NCBI GenBank assembly: GCA_963580285.1
Contig: OY757023.1
Location: 130,294,027-130,358,026 of the forward strand
Length of the DNA: 64,000 bases
Direction: 5' to 3'
Source of the DNA: Lucinisca nassula
Lineage: Eukaryota > Mollusca > Bivalvia > Lucinida > Lucinidae
The notes beneath the pieces are model-generated. The model ran no database searches, was not told where the DNA came from, and was given only the letters and a program-made list of their open reading frames with translations. The translations under genes were made by a program, and so were the position numbers. Positions 42,235 to 54,002 of the stretch are shown one piece after another. How positions within the stretch are numbered: position 1 is the stretch's first letter; each line of letters starts with the position of its first letter.

Positions 42235-42790
42235 TAAATAAAGGGTTATCCAATACACCACAGAACTGAAAAGCATGGAGTCTACATGTTTTCTGTGCCT
42301 GACTGGCTAGTTTTGGCCAATTAGGCCTCATCAGTGACCCTCAAGTATTTTCAAAACTCCACAATGGAATAAATGATCCAGAAAGACAAGAAAATATAAA
42401 CTGCACTATGATGAAGGGCAGGAAGACATTTTACGGCCACCACAATTTCCCTTAACATCAGCTGTCGTTACTTTCTTTAAAAGGGTTATCCTTTCGAAGC
42501 AAGGAATACACCACAGAACTGAAAAGTATGGAGTGCACATGTTTTCTGGGTCAGACTAGCTAGTTTCGGCCAATTAGGCCTCATTAGTGACCCTCAAATA
42601 TTTTCAAAATTCCACAATGGAATCAATGATCACAAAGGACAAGAAAATATAAACTATTCTATGATGAAGGGCAGGGAGACTTTTAACTGCCATGAAACAT
42701 TCCCTTCACATCAGCTGTTGTGACTTAAAGTATGTTCTATAAAAGAGTTATCCTTTGGAAGTAAGGAATACACCTAAGAAAAGTATGCTA
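42235..42790. repeat. Minisatellite, ~240-bp unit, plus orientation
   Basis: 'ggaatacaccacagaactga' with 'ttggccaattaggcctcat' recurs near 42255 and 42505, with a partial third at 42770. The same unit in reverse complement forms an array at 51900-52600. Confidence 0.85.
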
Positions 42791-42879
42791 TTTTCAGGGA
42801 GATATGTTACTTTTATAGTTTTATTCAGATTTTTGTATTAACTACAAATCACTACCATAAAACATTTAACATAACAGGT

Positions 42880-43650
42880 CCAAGTCCATAACCTTGACCT
42901 TAAGGTCACAGGCAAGAGTGGGGTTATTGCTGAACGAAAATTTGTCCTATCACTAGCATCATTCCAGATCCATCATATGAGATATTAAAACTTATAATAC
43001 AAATGTTGATATAAAATTTCTAAGTCCATGACCTTGCATTTGAGGTAGGTAATTGCTGATCATACCAGTTATAAACCAAATCCATCAAACATTTTGGAAT
43101 ATGTGAGCTGTTTGAAAATTTAAGGCAAAACTTTAACACTTAAGGTATAAGTCCATGACCTCGACCTTAAGTTCATTGGCATGGATGGGGGTTTGGTTAA
43201 ATATAAATTTGGACCCAAATCTGTCATCATAGAAAAAATAAACCAAATCCATAATATGGTCGGGTGAAAATTTCAATGTAAAACTTTCAAATAAAAGTAA
43301 CATCAATAAACATCAATAGTTCAGTCAGTGACCTTGACATTAGGGATAGATTCAACTAAAATGTTGATATAAAATTTCTAAGTCCATGACCTTGCATTTG
43401 AGGTAGGGTATTGCTGATCATACCAATTATAAACCAAATCCATCAAACAGTTTGGAATATGTGAGCTGTTTGAAAATTTAAGGCAAAACTTTAACACTTA
43501 AGGTACAAGTCCATGACCTCGACCTTAAGTTCATTGGCATGGATGGGGGTTTGGTTAAATATAAATTTGGACCCAAATCTGACATCATAGAAAAAATAAA
43601 CCAAATCCATAATATGGTCGGGTGAAAATTTCAATGTAAAACTTTAAAAC
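42880..43650. repeat. Direct duplication, 358-bp period
   Basis: 'atgttgatataaaatttcta' occurs at 43003 and 43361, and the following stretch of about 290 bp is nearly identical. The second copy is interrupted at 43651 by a MITE and resumes at about 44061. Confidence 0.9.
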
Positions 43651-44060
43651 TAGAGCTGCCGCCTAACGGGCGCCAATTATACCCCCGCATGCGTTGTCAG
43701 ATAGTAACTCAAATATCAATCTTAAGTACTAGTAGCAAGGTGTGTGAATATTAAAGAAATCGGTCAAAGAATGAGGAAGTTATGTGCAATGTTAAAGTTT
43801 TTTGTAACGGACCGACGACGACGACAAATTTTTACAAGTATTTGACCTTGAGGAAGGTCAACGTAAAGGTCAAGGTCAGGTTTGTGTATATCAATCTTAA
43901 GTACTAGTGGCAAGGTGTGTGGTGTGTGAATATTAAAGAAATCAGTCAAAGAATAAGGAAGTTATGAGCAATGTCAAAGTTTTTTGTAACGGACCGACGA
44001 CGACAGACGACAAGCTGACTCCTATATACCCCCTTCAAACTTCGTTTGCGGGGGTATAAT
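43651..44060. mobile_element. MITE with TTATACCCCCGC ends and 176-bp internal duplication
   Basis: 'aattatacccccgca' near the left end and 'tgcgggggtataat' at the right end are inverted repeats. Inside, 'tatcaatcttaagtactagt' starts two 176-bp repeats (about 43713 and 43889), each ending in 'gtaacggaccgacgacga'. The uninterrupted 358-bp repeat copy to the left shows the empty site ('actttcaaataaaagtaa'). Confidence 0.88.
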
Positions 44061-44512
44061 AAAAGTAAAATCAATAAACATTAATAGTTCAGTCAGTGAC
44101 CTTGACATTAGGGTTAGACTCAACTTGAAAGGGATTGTTGTATCATGGCGTGTGGTGCTCTAATGACCTAACAAGTTCATGGGATAGACAAGATTAAATG
44201 GAGGAATATGTATGTCCTATGGAAATTAGCTTCTAGAAGAGAATCACTCTGGCTGGTATAAGTGATTACTCTACAGAGGTAAGGATTCCACTGAAAGTCC
44301 TGTATGTATTTCTATGGTTGCAAGACAGAGAATTTTCCTTCCACAACAGTCCCAAAGATCTAGATCCATCTTATTAGAAGGATATAGATCTTAAGGATTG
44401 TTTTGGAAGAGAATAATCCGTTTTATAACAGAATTACACAAGACTGACATATATCTGCAGTAATTTTGGGCGAGTTTAGCAGTCTTATAACCAAATAATT
44501 ATAGGCCCCCGC
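44061..44512. other. Remainder of the interrupted repeat, then nothing recognised
   Basis: 'ttcagtcagtgaccttgaca' continues the 358-bp repeat to about 44110. No motif after that. Confidence 0.5.
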
Positions 44513-44590
44513 CCATAGGGGCTTGAAGAAATATATGGGCTGCATGATGCTTCAACGCGAGCTGAATCCGGCCCGCACACCGGATTGCTC
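44513..44590 (+). mobile_element. SINE-B fragment, 5' end only
   Basis: 'gcccccgcccataggggctt' through 'ggcccgcacaccgga', then unrelated sequence. Confidence 0.8.
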
Positions 44591-44931
44591 ACTGGGCTAC
44601 AGGCAAGAGTTCCGCTTGACATGAGTTTTCGTTCATATCTAAACATGTCTTCATTGCACTAGACCCTTCATTATCATGTTGGAATGGATGCAAGACCTTA
44701 TAAAAATCATCAAACCTGCATGTACAGAAGTGCAATTGCCTTAGCTTGAATCTGAGTAAGGTCTTCAAGGGGCAGCCCCTATGTGCTTATAGCGTCCGGT
44801 TACCGTAAAAACCAGTTCAGTCAGTCAGGTCTTCAAAACAATAAACAACCATTTACTAATAAAGTTTGTTTTTATTTTCATCATTTAAATTGCACATAAT
44901 GTAAATTTCCTAAAAACACCCCCCTCCCTTC
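44591..44931. other. No feature recognised
   Basis: Spacer without motif or repeat match. Confidence 0.45.
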
Positions 44932-45230
44932 CACTCCCCCAACATCGGGGCTTGAAGAAACAGATGGGCTGCATGATGCTTCCATGCAGAGCTGAAACCG
45001 ACGCACAAGAGTACTGGTAAACCACTTAGAGGATCTAAGGCTGCCCAGGCAAAGCGGTTGAGGTCTGACCATCCATGCTTATTAAACCCTATAGACCCTA
45101 TTGGGCGACAGGGCTTGAGATGTCATTTCATCTCAATGTTAGGTAGAAGTCCAACAAAAATTGAAATCAACATATACAAATGATGTATACAGTGTTGATA
45201 GGGACATTAAACCTCAGATCAAACAAACAA
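44932..45230 (+). mobile_element. SINE-B copy
   Basis: Head 'catcggggcttgaagaaa' to tail 'cagatcaaacaaacaa'. Somewhat diverged in the middle ('aattgaaatcaacatatac'). It directly abuts the PLE tail at 45243. Confidence 0.88.
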
Positions 45231-45242
45231 AGCTGATTGTGT

Positions 45243-45517
45243 TTCGTTTCACTGACCGTTCCAAGGTGGTTCTTCTGTCGCGGTTTAATTTTGTTATAGT
45301 TTGTCTGAGTATCTTGGGTGTTTGTGTGGCTTACGTTATTTATTTTGGATAGCCAGTTGGCCATTTTGTGGGATAGTGACTGTCCTTTTGGCTTTCTGCT
45401 CTGTTGATGTTTCTATTAGGGTCTGATGTTTCATGTTTGTGTTTCTTTCCCTTGGTGTCTCTGACGGGAGCTGTGGGTTGATTGTATCGATTCCTGCTCA
45501 TTGCCTCCACTTCTATT
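45243..45517 (+). mobile_element. PLE 3' tail, same 5' breakpoint as tail Z
   Basis: Starts 'gtttcactgaccgttccaag' and ends 'tgcctccacttctatttt'. It shares 'ggttcttctgtcgcggttta' with tail Z, against 'ggctcttctgtggcgattta' in the longer copies. Untranslated. Confidence 0.85.
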
Positions 45518-45955
45518 TTCTACATTTTGTTCAGCAGAGCAGAACCATTTTAGCAGTTTGGGTGGAGGGTCTCCCAAGGATATTCCTGTGAAACTATTTT
45601 AAAATTGGCAGTGTGGTTTTGGAGATGCCATTTGAAGTAATTGTTGATAAACAGACGGAGGGCCGGACATTTCGACAGGGACGGACAGAAGACAGAAAAA
45701 AAGCGATCATAGTAACACACCTTGAGCACTTAGTGCTTATATGAGCTAACAATTGGCTCCCATAGGAGAACATTTTTCATTATGAGTCAGAGTAGGCCCT
45801 TTTGCAAGAGCTGTTTTGCTTTGACAAATGGTAAAAAATGAGATGCATCACACACCTTAAATATTGATCGTGAAAACAACCTAAAGCTGTCAGAGGATCT
45901 TATTATAGCCCCACTGCAGCACAATTAGGCAGTGTTGAAATATTTTCAATTCCAG
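45518..45955. other. Repeat end 'gagcacttagtgcttatatg', otherwise nothing recognised
   Basis: 'cagacggagggccggacatt' and 'ccttgagcacttagtgctta' at 45650-45745 resemble the terminal part of mollusc MITE-like repeats. The left end was not identified. Confidence 0.4.
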
Positions 45956-46828
45956 CTTTATACCAGAAAACATCACTGAAGAGCTCGAGCATGGTACATG
46001 GCAACATAAAAACTTTTCAAGGGCTTTTACTCCATAATTTCTGGGCCATTAGACCTAATTACGGTATACACAATTCATCAAACCACTGTTCATATGTGTA
46101 CCAGGTTTCAACTTTGTGTAACCCTTACAGTTCTTGAGAATAGGTAAAAGCTTCATCAAAAAGGACAACAAACGTAAAAAGTTAAGCAAAATGTACTTCA
46201 AATAGTTGAAAACCTACTAAGGGACAAAACTCCAGGAGTGATGGACCATTGATTCTTATTCCAGCTTTCATAGTTCCTGTCAAGAAAATTTTCAAGAATA
46301 GCAAAATTTGAGAAATTACATAAATAGGTAACTCCATGGGTCATGGGCCCTTGGCAACTGTTCTGCCATAACAACTTTCTTATTTAAGAGACCAAGTGTG
46401 GTAAAAGTTTCATTGAGGCAGGACCACAAAGATAAAAAGGTATCAAACAAAATGTATTTTATTTTTCTGGAACCTATTGAGGGATATAACTCCAATTGTC
46501 GCAGGCCCTTGGTCCCTATTAAGGTACAAAGGAAACAGCTAGTTAATGTCTGTTTATACAAACTTTCAGCATTCATATTTCCTGAGATATCTTATTAGAA
46601 AAAAATTCAAGAATGGCAAACTTTGAGAACCTATCAAGGGATATAACTCAATGAGTTATGGACCTTTAACCCCTACCCTTATATACTCAAAACATTCAAT
46701 CATTGTTCATGTTTATACAAACTTTCAGCTTTCTAGCTTTAATAGTTCCTGAGGTATCTGTCACAAAAGTTCTTGTGAAAGGCACTATTGGAAAACCTAA
46801 CATAGGACATAACTCAAAACACAAACGT
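45956..46828. repeat. Degenerate tandem array with 'aagggatataactcc' units (~150-190 bp)
   Basis: 'gggacataactcc..tt.t..' variants recur near 46020, 46220, 46482, 46635 and 46802, each followed by a 'gttcatgtttatacaaactt' type stretch. Heavily diverged. Confidence 0.6.
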
Positions 46829-47122
46829 TATGTTTTGTTTGTTTGATTTGAGGTTTAACGTCCCAGTCAACACTGTAAAGGTCATTTTTGAGACGTTGCT
46901 TCCAATTTTGTGGGACTTTTACCCGACATTGAGATGAAATGACATCTCAAGCCCTGTAGCCCAATGAAACCAATAGGGTTTATTAGCATGGACGGTCCGC
47001 CTCGCACCGCGATTCCTGGAAGGCTTAGATCCTCTAAGCAGTTTACCAGTACTAGTGTGTGGGCTGGATTCGGCTCTGCGTGGAAGCATCATGCAGCCCA
47101 TATATTTCTTCTAGACCCTATG
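46829..47122 (-). mobile_element. SINE-B copy
   Basis: Tail 'ttttgtttgtttgatttgag' at the left and head region 'catgatgc'-side 'gcatcatgcagcccata' at the right. Good match over its full length. Confidence 0.9.
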
Positions 47123-47774
47123 GGGTTCGGGCCGACAAACTTTGTCTAAGGGGCCCCGGGGTGTGGCTTATTTGGACCCCAGGGGCATGATTGGCCGGAT
47201 TTTTGTAGGTGACCACTTGACATTGTTACAAGCTAAATATCCAACCTCTGGGTCCTGTGGTTTCAGAGAAGAGGATTTTAATATTTCCCATTGTAAGTCT
47301 GTGGGAGCTTTATGTTGCCATGGCAACAAGAATTCCAATCGGATCAGCCCAAAAACCTCATGCAGCCTTTCCCCATACCTGATGATGCTTCTTATGAAAT
47401 TTCATCAATATTGGCTATGGGGTATTAGAGATATACCTACTTGAAATTGTTTGCTGACGCACGGACGCACGCACGACGGACGAAATGTGAGCACAAAAGC
47501 TCACCTTGTCACTATCGAACCGAAACAAAATTCAGGAAGTACGTACTACAGATGGACAGAAAGATGAATGAGCAAGCAGAAACACAAACTGCCAAAATGA
47601 AAACATAATACACTGCCACTAATGAGAGGCAGCATATAAAAACTTGGGTATAAAACTTTAAAGTGACACCCTTGCCATGGTGACAAAAATAGCTCCCTAT
47701 ATTTTTATAGACAAGCTTATATGCAAAAACAGGTTCATATAACTTGAAATGTGACTACAGGACACAGATGTCCC
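47123..47774. repeat. Repeat element ending 'aaagctcaccttgtcact'
   Basis: Contains 'gttgccatggcaacaagaat' and a 'gacgcacggacgcacgcacg' stretch before 'gctcaccttgtcact' at 47500-47515. This order is typical of mollusc non-autonomous repeats. The rest to 47774 is unassigned. Confidence 0.5.
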
Positions 47775-47942
47775 CGCCTGAGTGAGTGGGTGTTTGAGTT
47801 TTACATCTCACTAACAGCTAAAGTCATATGGAGACGGGACCTCGGTTTAAAGACTCATCCGAAAGTCTGGAGAAGCCCGGGATCGATCCTGTGACCCCTG
47901 ATTTACAATGCGAGTAGTAGAACCACTGCACCAAGGGGGCTT
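47775..47942 (-). mobile_element. tRNA-headed SINE fragment (SINE-E)
   Basis: The minus-strand head 'cccccttggtgcagtggttc' and B-box-like 'caggatcgatcccggg', with body 'ggagacgggacctcggttta' on the plus strand. Single copy here. Confidence 0.6.
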
Positions 47943-48756
47943 CTATGTCCCCGCCTGAAAATATGTTGATGTTAGTAGTTGACCTTTGACTGATGTCTGA
48001 CCTTGACCTTACAGGTACCGACCTGGGTCTCGCGTGCAACAAATTGTCTCAAGATGGTTAACATTCCTGCCAAGTAATTTCCAAGTCCATCCAGGAACAA
48101 CAAAGGTATTGAGCAGACACAACAGACACATTTCTTTACCTTTGACCTCTAAGTATGACCTTGATTTTGGAGGCACCAACCTGGGTCTTGCGCATGATAC
48201 ATCAACTCAGGATGATTAATATTTCTACCAAGTAATTTCCGAATCTATTCAGAATAACCAGACACAAGAAAAAGACATTTTCTTTACATTTGACTGCTAA
48301 GTATGACCTTGACCATAAAGGTACCAACCTGGATATTGTACATGACATATCCTCTCATGAAGGTTAACCATTCTGCCGAGTAATTTAAAAAATCCATCCA
48401 GAAATAAGGAAGTAATTGACCGTGTTTAAGTTTCTGACCCTTTTATTAACCTTTGACCTCTAATAAAACCTTGACATGGAGGTGTGGACCTGGGTTTTGT
48501 GCGAGATAGATAGTCTCATGCTGGTTAACATTTCTGCCAAGCAATTTCAAAATCCATCCAGAAATAAGAAAGTTATTGATCATGTTTAAGTTTCGGACCC
48601 AAATTTTACCTTTGACCTCCAAATACAACCTTGACCTTGGAGGAACATACCTGGATTTTGGAGGCAATACATTGTCTCATGATTTTAACATATTGACCAA
48701 GCAATTTCCAAAGCCATCTGGTAATAAGGAAGTTATTGGCCATGTTTAAGTTTCGC
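47943..48756. repeat. Minisatellite, ~150-165-bp units, about 5 copies
   Basis: 'accaacctgggtcttgcgca' and 'atccatccagaaataaggaa' mark units from about 48015 to 48755. The array continues beyond the inserted MITE at 49555-49680, where the same 'gatccagaaataagcaagtt' occurs. Confidence 0.8.
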
Positions 48757-49015
48757 ATAACCAAAAACACACCTATATAATTTTTACCCCCTTGAACCCC
48801 TCTTTTATATAGTAAAACTGGGGTTTACAGGGGTAATCAATTTTCTTATTTCTGCTCTAAAACATATATTGAGGGTACTCATTAGAACCGCCTCTAGAGG
48901 CAGTTCTAATGAGTGCCCAAAACATACATTGTGGGTACTCGCTAGAATCACCTTGAAGAGGTGGTTCTAATGAGTACCCACAATCTATGTTTTGAGCAGA
49001 AATAAGAACAAGAGC
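48757..49015. mobile_element. Hairpin MITE, copy 9, with duplicated core hairpin
   Basis: Left end 'aaccaaaaacacacctatat'. Then come two successive hairpins: 'gggtactcattagaaccgcc' with its partner, and 'gtgggtactcgctagaatca' with its partner. The usual 'tgttttgagcagaaataaga' follows and the sequence ends against 'acaagagctgtctcat'. Confidence 0.88.
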
Positions 49016-49485
49016 TGTCTCATGACAGCATAGCTTGTTAGCAACAAATTACAAAGATGTCAAAGATTTTGACCCCTAGCTGCACCCCATCCCCACTCCC
49101 AGGCATGAACCCAAGGGTGTGTTGTCTTGGAATCTCAGAAGACACTCCCAGGTACCCAAGTTGTAAATATTAATGCTTTGTGAGGAGTGGCTGTTGAGAT
49201 ATAAGCATTTCAAAAACTTTTAACAGTTTTACAGAAGTGTTCTAGATTTTGACCCCTAGCCCCACCGCAGGGCATGAACCCAGGGGTCTGTTCTCTTTGA
49301 ACATCAGAAGACACTCCCAGGTACTTTAGTTCCAAATATGAGTGGTCTGTGATGAGTGACTGTTGAGATATAAGCATTTGAAAAACTTTTAACGCAGTGT
49401 GATGGGAACGCACACACAAACGTGCATGCCGAGGTGACAACAATAGCTCTCCATGTACTTCATACTGGCAAGCTAAAAGTAGCAC
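49016..49485. repeat. Repeat starting 'acaagagctgtctcatgaca', two ~170-bp internal repeats
   Basis: 'ttttgacccctagc' and 'cagaagacactcccaggtac' occur twice (near 49070-49155 and 49245-49325). It ends 'aatagctctccatgtacttc' with 'gcaagctaaaa'. Confidence 0.65.
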
Positions 49486-50197
49486 AATTTTTCATCTTAA
49501 AATTTTCTTTTTTCTGTGGTAAAATTTACACTGTATTTGTATTGGCAGGTTTTCTTGATTGGATCAACATTTTGACCTTTAACCTTTTATACGACCTTGA
49601 CCTTGGATGTACTGTCCTGGTAATTTCAAAATCGATCCAGAAATAAGCAAGTTATTGACCCTGTTTAAGTTTTGGACGGACAAAGGAATGGACAGACAAA
49701 AACGGACAGGGGCAACACTATATGTCCTTCCACCATTTTTTGAATGGTGGGGGAATAAAAAAAGGTTTGCTACAGGAGCAAACTTCAACAATGACAAATT
49801 TTTATAGAAAAATTAATACAGATGAAAATAGCTGAATTTGAAAACAACATAGAGCCTGAAATGGCGGTTCATAATGAGTTGCCCCATCTAGATCTGAACT
49901 GTTTGCCCTCTAGTCTTTGAATTTTCAATAGGATATTGCTTTGATGAAACGTTGTTTTAATGTTGCAGAAGCAGATTTTGTTATCAACTTTTTGTGCTTG
50001 AAGGGTTGAACTCTCAAGAGTATGTCAAGGTTTCGTTTCTAAGACAGGTATGGTAGTTGTCAGCCCCTTTCTCTGTCTGTCTTGGAGTTGGATTCTCTGG
50101 TTACCAGCCAACAGCTGTCAGTGTCATAGTTCTCCATGAAAACCTATAAAAAATGTTAAATGTATTATTAATGAGTATGGATATACCTTTATGTACC
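49486..50197. other. Minisatellite remnant with terminal hairpin 'ccaccattttttgaatggtgg'; then nothing recognised
   Basis: 49555-49680 matches the 47943-48756 array. 'tccttccaccattttttgaa' with 'tggtggggg' at 49725-49755 looks like that element's end. 49760-50197 is unassigned. Confidence 0.5.
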
Positions 50198-50530
50198 GGC
50201 CCCGATAGCTTAGTTGGTAGAGTGTCCGCTCCCGGGAACAGGAGGTCACGGGTTCGATCCCGGGCCGCGATATACCAAAGCTGTTAGAAATGGTACTAGC
50301 TGCTCCTCGCTTGGCACTCAGATTTACGGGGTAGAGCTAGGCCTGGTCGACCCAGTGTCAGGATAATGTGACTGGGTGTGGTATCATGTAATGTGTCTGG
50401 GACATGATACTTCAGTGAAGCAGCACTATAAAAGTGAGCATTGAGCTCCCTGTCGCAACCAGACACCGTCGTGATATGACTGAAATTTTTTTGAAAGAAC
50501 GTTAAACACGAATTCACACACACACATATA
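50198..50530 (+). mobile_element. SINE-D: tRNA-headed SINE with CA-rich tail
   Basis: The head has A box 'gatagcttagttggtagagt' and B box 'cgggttcgatcccggg'. The body is 'ggcactcagatttacggggt', 'gtgactgggtgtggtatcat' and 'cgcaaccagacaccgtcgtg'. The end is 'gaacgttaaacacgaattca' plus (CA)n. The body resembles a bivalve SINE type I recognise. Confidence 0.85.
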
Positions 50531-51173
50531 CCTTCATGTTATTTTGCTTCTAAATGTAAATGCGACACAAGTTTTGAGATTTCCTGTTTGCCATCCTAAC
50601 AAAGAAATGCTTCCAAATGGTGGCAACACTTAATTAAATAAAAAAAACTTGCTCCCTTAAAGACTTAAGAGGCCTCAAGGGAACATGGTCTTTTAGAACA
50701 AATGCCAATGTAATGGGAGGCAAATTCTTGATAACATTAATCATCCCTGAAAGTACTCTCATTTATATCCATGTTCTTTGCATGCATGCATGCATTTAGA
50801 AATCCTGAGTATAACCAAGTTGTTTTTTAAATACAGTACTAAAGTAGTTCTCACTGAAAATAAGGGAAATTCTTTTTGACAATATCTAACTCACTATCAC
50901 AAAGTTCATGGAAAACAACTCTCTCACACCTGTAGGAATTCTTTCTACTTGTAGCCTAATAGTGAATATATACTGAGACAGACATAAATGAGCAAACAGT
51001 GCAGTCCCAGATCCTTAGAACAGTCTTATCAGAGGTTACACTATCTGTCATTTGATCCCCATCTTTTGGCAAATACCTGGATTATAAAACCACACTCTTC
51101 CATTTCCAAGACAATAATCATAATTAATAGTTATTATTGTATGTGTCCAAGTCTTAAGAATTTTTAAGAAAGT
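50531..51173. other. No feature recognised
   Basis: Spacer; nothing matched. Confidence 0.5.
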
Positions 51174-51185
51174 ATAGAACTTTCT

Positions 51186-51454
51186 CAGCCCCCGCCTATC
51201 GGGACTTGAAGAAATAGATGGGCTGCATGATGCCTCCACGCAGAGCTGAAACCGCCCCACACATGAGTACTGGTAAACAGCTTAAAGTCGGACCGTCCAT
51301 GCTTATAAACCCTATTGGTTTCATTGGGTGGCAGGGCTTGAGATGTCATTTCATCTCAATGTCATGTCAAAGTCCTATAAAATTGGAAGCAACGTCTCCA
51401 AAATGACCTTTACAGTGTTGACAGGGAAGTTAAACCGCAAATCAAACAAACAAA
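51186..51454 (+). mobile_element. SINE-B copy with 12-bp target-site duplication
   Basis: Flanked by 'atagaactttct' at 51174-51185 and 51455-51466. Head 'cagcccccgcctatcgggac', tail 'caaacaaacaaa'. A short internal deletion removes the 'gcccaggcaaagcggtg' part. Confidence 0.93.
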
Positions 51455-51466
51455 ATAGAACTTTCT

Positions 51467-51833
51467 GTATTTGTTCTTGACTATTTAAAGACTTACTAAA
51501 AGACTTGATCACAGACAGATGTGCATTCAAGGTGCAGATCAGTGTTCCTTCATGGTGCACTTCCTCACTTATGTGGTAGGTCGAATTTTGAGCCACTGGA
51601 CTGTCGGGCACTGAAATTTTGATATCATATTATGGGTTATGTTCAAATGAAAGACTGAATACGTTAATTGCCCTCATTATTGGGATGTATGGATGACTTG
51701 TTATTTTACATTCTTTTCAACAGTATTTTCGTCATACCAAGACGATCATAGGCTGATAATGAAATGTTGTGTGCAATGGCATCCAGTTGACGTTTAAGAA
51801 GATTTTGCATCAAGTGGGGTGAACTCAGGACTG
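51467..51833. other. No feature recognised
   Basis: Spacer; nothing matched. Confidence 0.45.
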
Positions 51834-51886
51834 CTAGATCAGTAGGCCAGCACTTAACCCACTGAGCTACCATGGTTCTGCCTCGA
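51834..51886 (-). other. tRNA-like fragment
   Basis: The minus strand 'accatggtagctcagtgggt' resembles an A box with 5' tRNA half. The B-box half is degraded. Probably a SINE head remnant. Confidence 0.4.
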
Positions 51887-51899
51887 CACTGGGAAGCTT

Positions 51900-52600
51900 T
51901 AATCCATTACTTCAACTTCCATTGTGGAAGTTTGAAAATACTTGAGGGTCACTGATGAGGCCTAATTGGCCGAAACTAGCTTGTCTGGCCCAGAAAACAT
52001 GCACACTTCATATTTTCCAGTTCTGTGGTGTACCCCTTGCTTCCAAAGGATAACCCTTTTATAGAACATATTTAACTTCACTACAGTTGATGTCTGGGAA
52101 TGTGTGGTCGCAGTAAACAGTCTTCCTGTCCTACATCATAGTGTAATTTGTATTTTCTTGTCCTTTGGGATCATTGATGCCATTGTGGAAGTTTGATAAT
52201 ACTTTAGGGACAATGATGAGGCCTAATTGGCTGAAACTAGCTAGTCTGGCCCAGAAAACATGCAAACTTCATATTTTTCAGTTCTGCGGTGTATTCCCTG
52301 CTTCCAAAGGATAACCCTATTATAGAACATATTTAACGTCACTGCAGCTGATGTCTAAGAATGTGTGGCGGCTGTAAAAAAGTCTCCCTGCCCTACATTA
52401 TAGTGTAATTTGTATTTTCTTATACTTTATGATCATTGATTTCATTGTGGAAATTTGAAAATACTTGAGGGTCACTGATGATTGGCCGAAACTAGCTAGT
52501 CTAGCCCAGAAAACATGCACACTTCATATTCTCTAGTTCTGTGGTGTATTCCTTGCTTCCAAAGCATAACCCTTTTATAAAACGTATTTAACTTTTCCTT
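51900..52600. repeat. Minisatellite, ~255-260-bp unit, inverted relative to 42235-42790
   Basis: 'ttctg.ggtgta..cc.tgctt' at 52020, 52282 and 52537, and 'gatgaggcctaattgg' upstream of each. It is the reverse complement of the 42-kb array unit. Confidence 0.88.
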
Positions 52601-52979
52601 CAGAATTCACTTTAATAGAATGCTTCTAGAGAAATAGTCTCAACTAGTAAAGGAGCATGATTCAGATTCAGAGTCAAGCACACTTTGTCTTGATATGTGG
52701 ATTCATTATAGTTTATACAGTCAATTATGGATGTCTCAAAACCAAAGTACAGCTCAAACTACTGATTTCACAAGTACATTTTCTGGTCCATTTGAGATAC
52801 CAGTAGTATAAGAGTACAGTTGAACTGTAATGACTAGAGGCCCAAGTGGGCCAGAATCACTCATCTGGATGAGGATGATCATATATATTACATTGTACCT
52901 TGGTTGCCATCTTGTCTTATCAGATCACATTGCTTTAATTTAAAATTTATCAGTTCTGAATCTGCAAGCTGCCTTGATG
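52601..52979. other. Mostly unassigned; 'gaggcccaagtgggccag' repeat start at ~52837
   Basis: 'actagaggcccaagtgggcc' with 'cactcatctgg' resembles the start of the 54993 element type. No matching end found. Confidence 0.4.
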
Positions 52980-52993
52980 CTTCTTATTAAGTT

Positions 52994-53298
52994 GCCAGCC
53001 TCGGTAGCTCAGTTTGATGCGCGTCTGACTGGTGATCAGGAGGATGCAGGTTCGATTCCTGCCGGGGTCGGCAACATTCTTTCGTAGAGATTGATCATGA
53101 AATCTTTTATACGGCCATTTTCCCCCTTCCGCTGATTCAAGAAGGGCAGTTGTCGGTTTCTGGCAAAAGAATGTGCACTGTACTGGTTAACCGCTTACAT
53201 ATAAGCCTATCCAGGAAAGTGTGGATAGGTAAACTGACCGGCTCAAAAATGACCTAAAACAGTGTTGACTGGGCTGTTAAACTCCAAACCAACAACAA
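52994..53298 (+). mobile_element. SINE-A copy 5 with ~14-bp target-site duplication
   Basis: tRNA head 'gcctcggtagctcagtttga' and B box 'ggttcgattcctgcc' are close to consensus. Flanks are 'cttcttattaagtt' (52980-52993) and 'cttctaattaagtt' (53299-53312), one mismatch. The best-preserved SINE-A here. Confidence 0.93.
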
Positions 53299-53312
53299 CT
53301 TCTAATTAAGTT

Positions 53313-53820
53313 TCTGAACAGCTAAGTCTGATTTAGGATTTATGAAGAGATGATGTTGGTGCAGAGTGGGGGTGTATAGTTTGTAAGGGCAGAGCTATCG
53401 TTTGCAGCTGCTTTTGGCAGTAGATTTGGTTTGAAGGTTTTCAAAATGGCCTCCTTGCAGGCCATCCTGCATATCACAACAAAACAATTTTAGCAATTGT
53501 AGATTTCCATGTCACCCTGATGCCTCTCATTAAGTTCAATCCAACTTCTGACTTATAGTTTAGGAGATGTTATTTGAATAGTAAGGTAAATAATAAGGTT
53601 CTATCTGGTACACATACCTTTACCAGAGTCTTTAACATAAACAAATTCTAAGTCACTGACCTTGACCTTGAGGTCATGGGCATGGGTGGGAGTACTGCTG
53701 AATAAAACTTTGGACCTATATCTGTGGTCATACCAAATATGAACCAAATCCAACTCATGGGTTGGAAAATATGAGTTCATGTTCTATCTGGCCTTAACCT
53801 GAGTTTAACATGACTTGTCA
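53313..53820. other. Unassigned repeat-like sequence with 'gaccttgaccttgaggtcat'
   Basis: 53590-53780 resembles the repeat at 42880 ('ggcatgggtgggagtactgc', 'accaaatccaactcatg'). No gene. Confidence 0.45.
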
Positions 53821-53821
53821 G

Positions 53822-54002
53822 CCCACACATATCGGGGCTTGAAGAAATAGATGGGCTGCATGATGCTTCCACGCAGAGCTAAAACTGGCCCGCACACGAG
53901 TACTGGTAAACCGCTTAGAGGAACTAAGCCTGCCCAGGCAAAGCCATGCGAGTCGGCCCATCCATGCTTATTAATCCTGTTGGTTTCATTGGGCGGCTAC
54001 CG
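53822..54002 (+). mobile_element. SINE-B, 5' part
   Basis: 'tatcggggcttgaagaaata' to 'ttggtttcattgggcgg', then interrupted. Confidence 0.85.
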
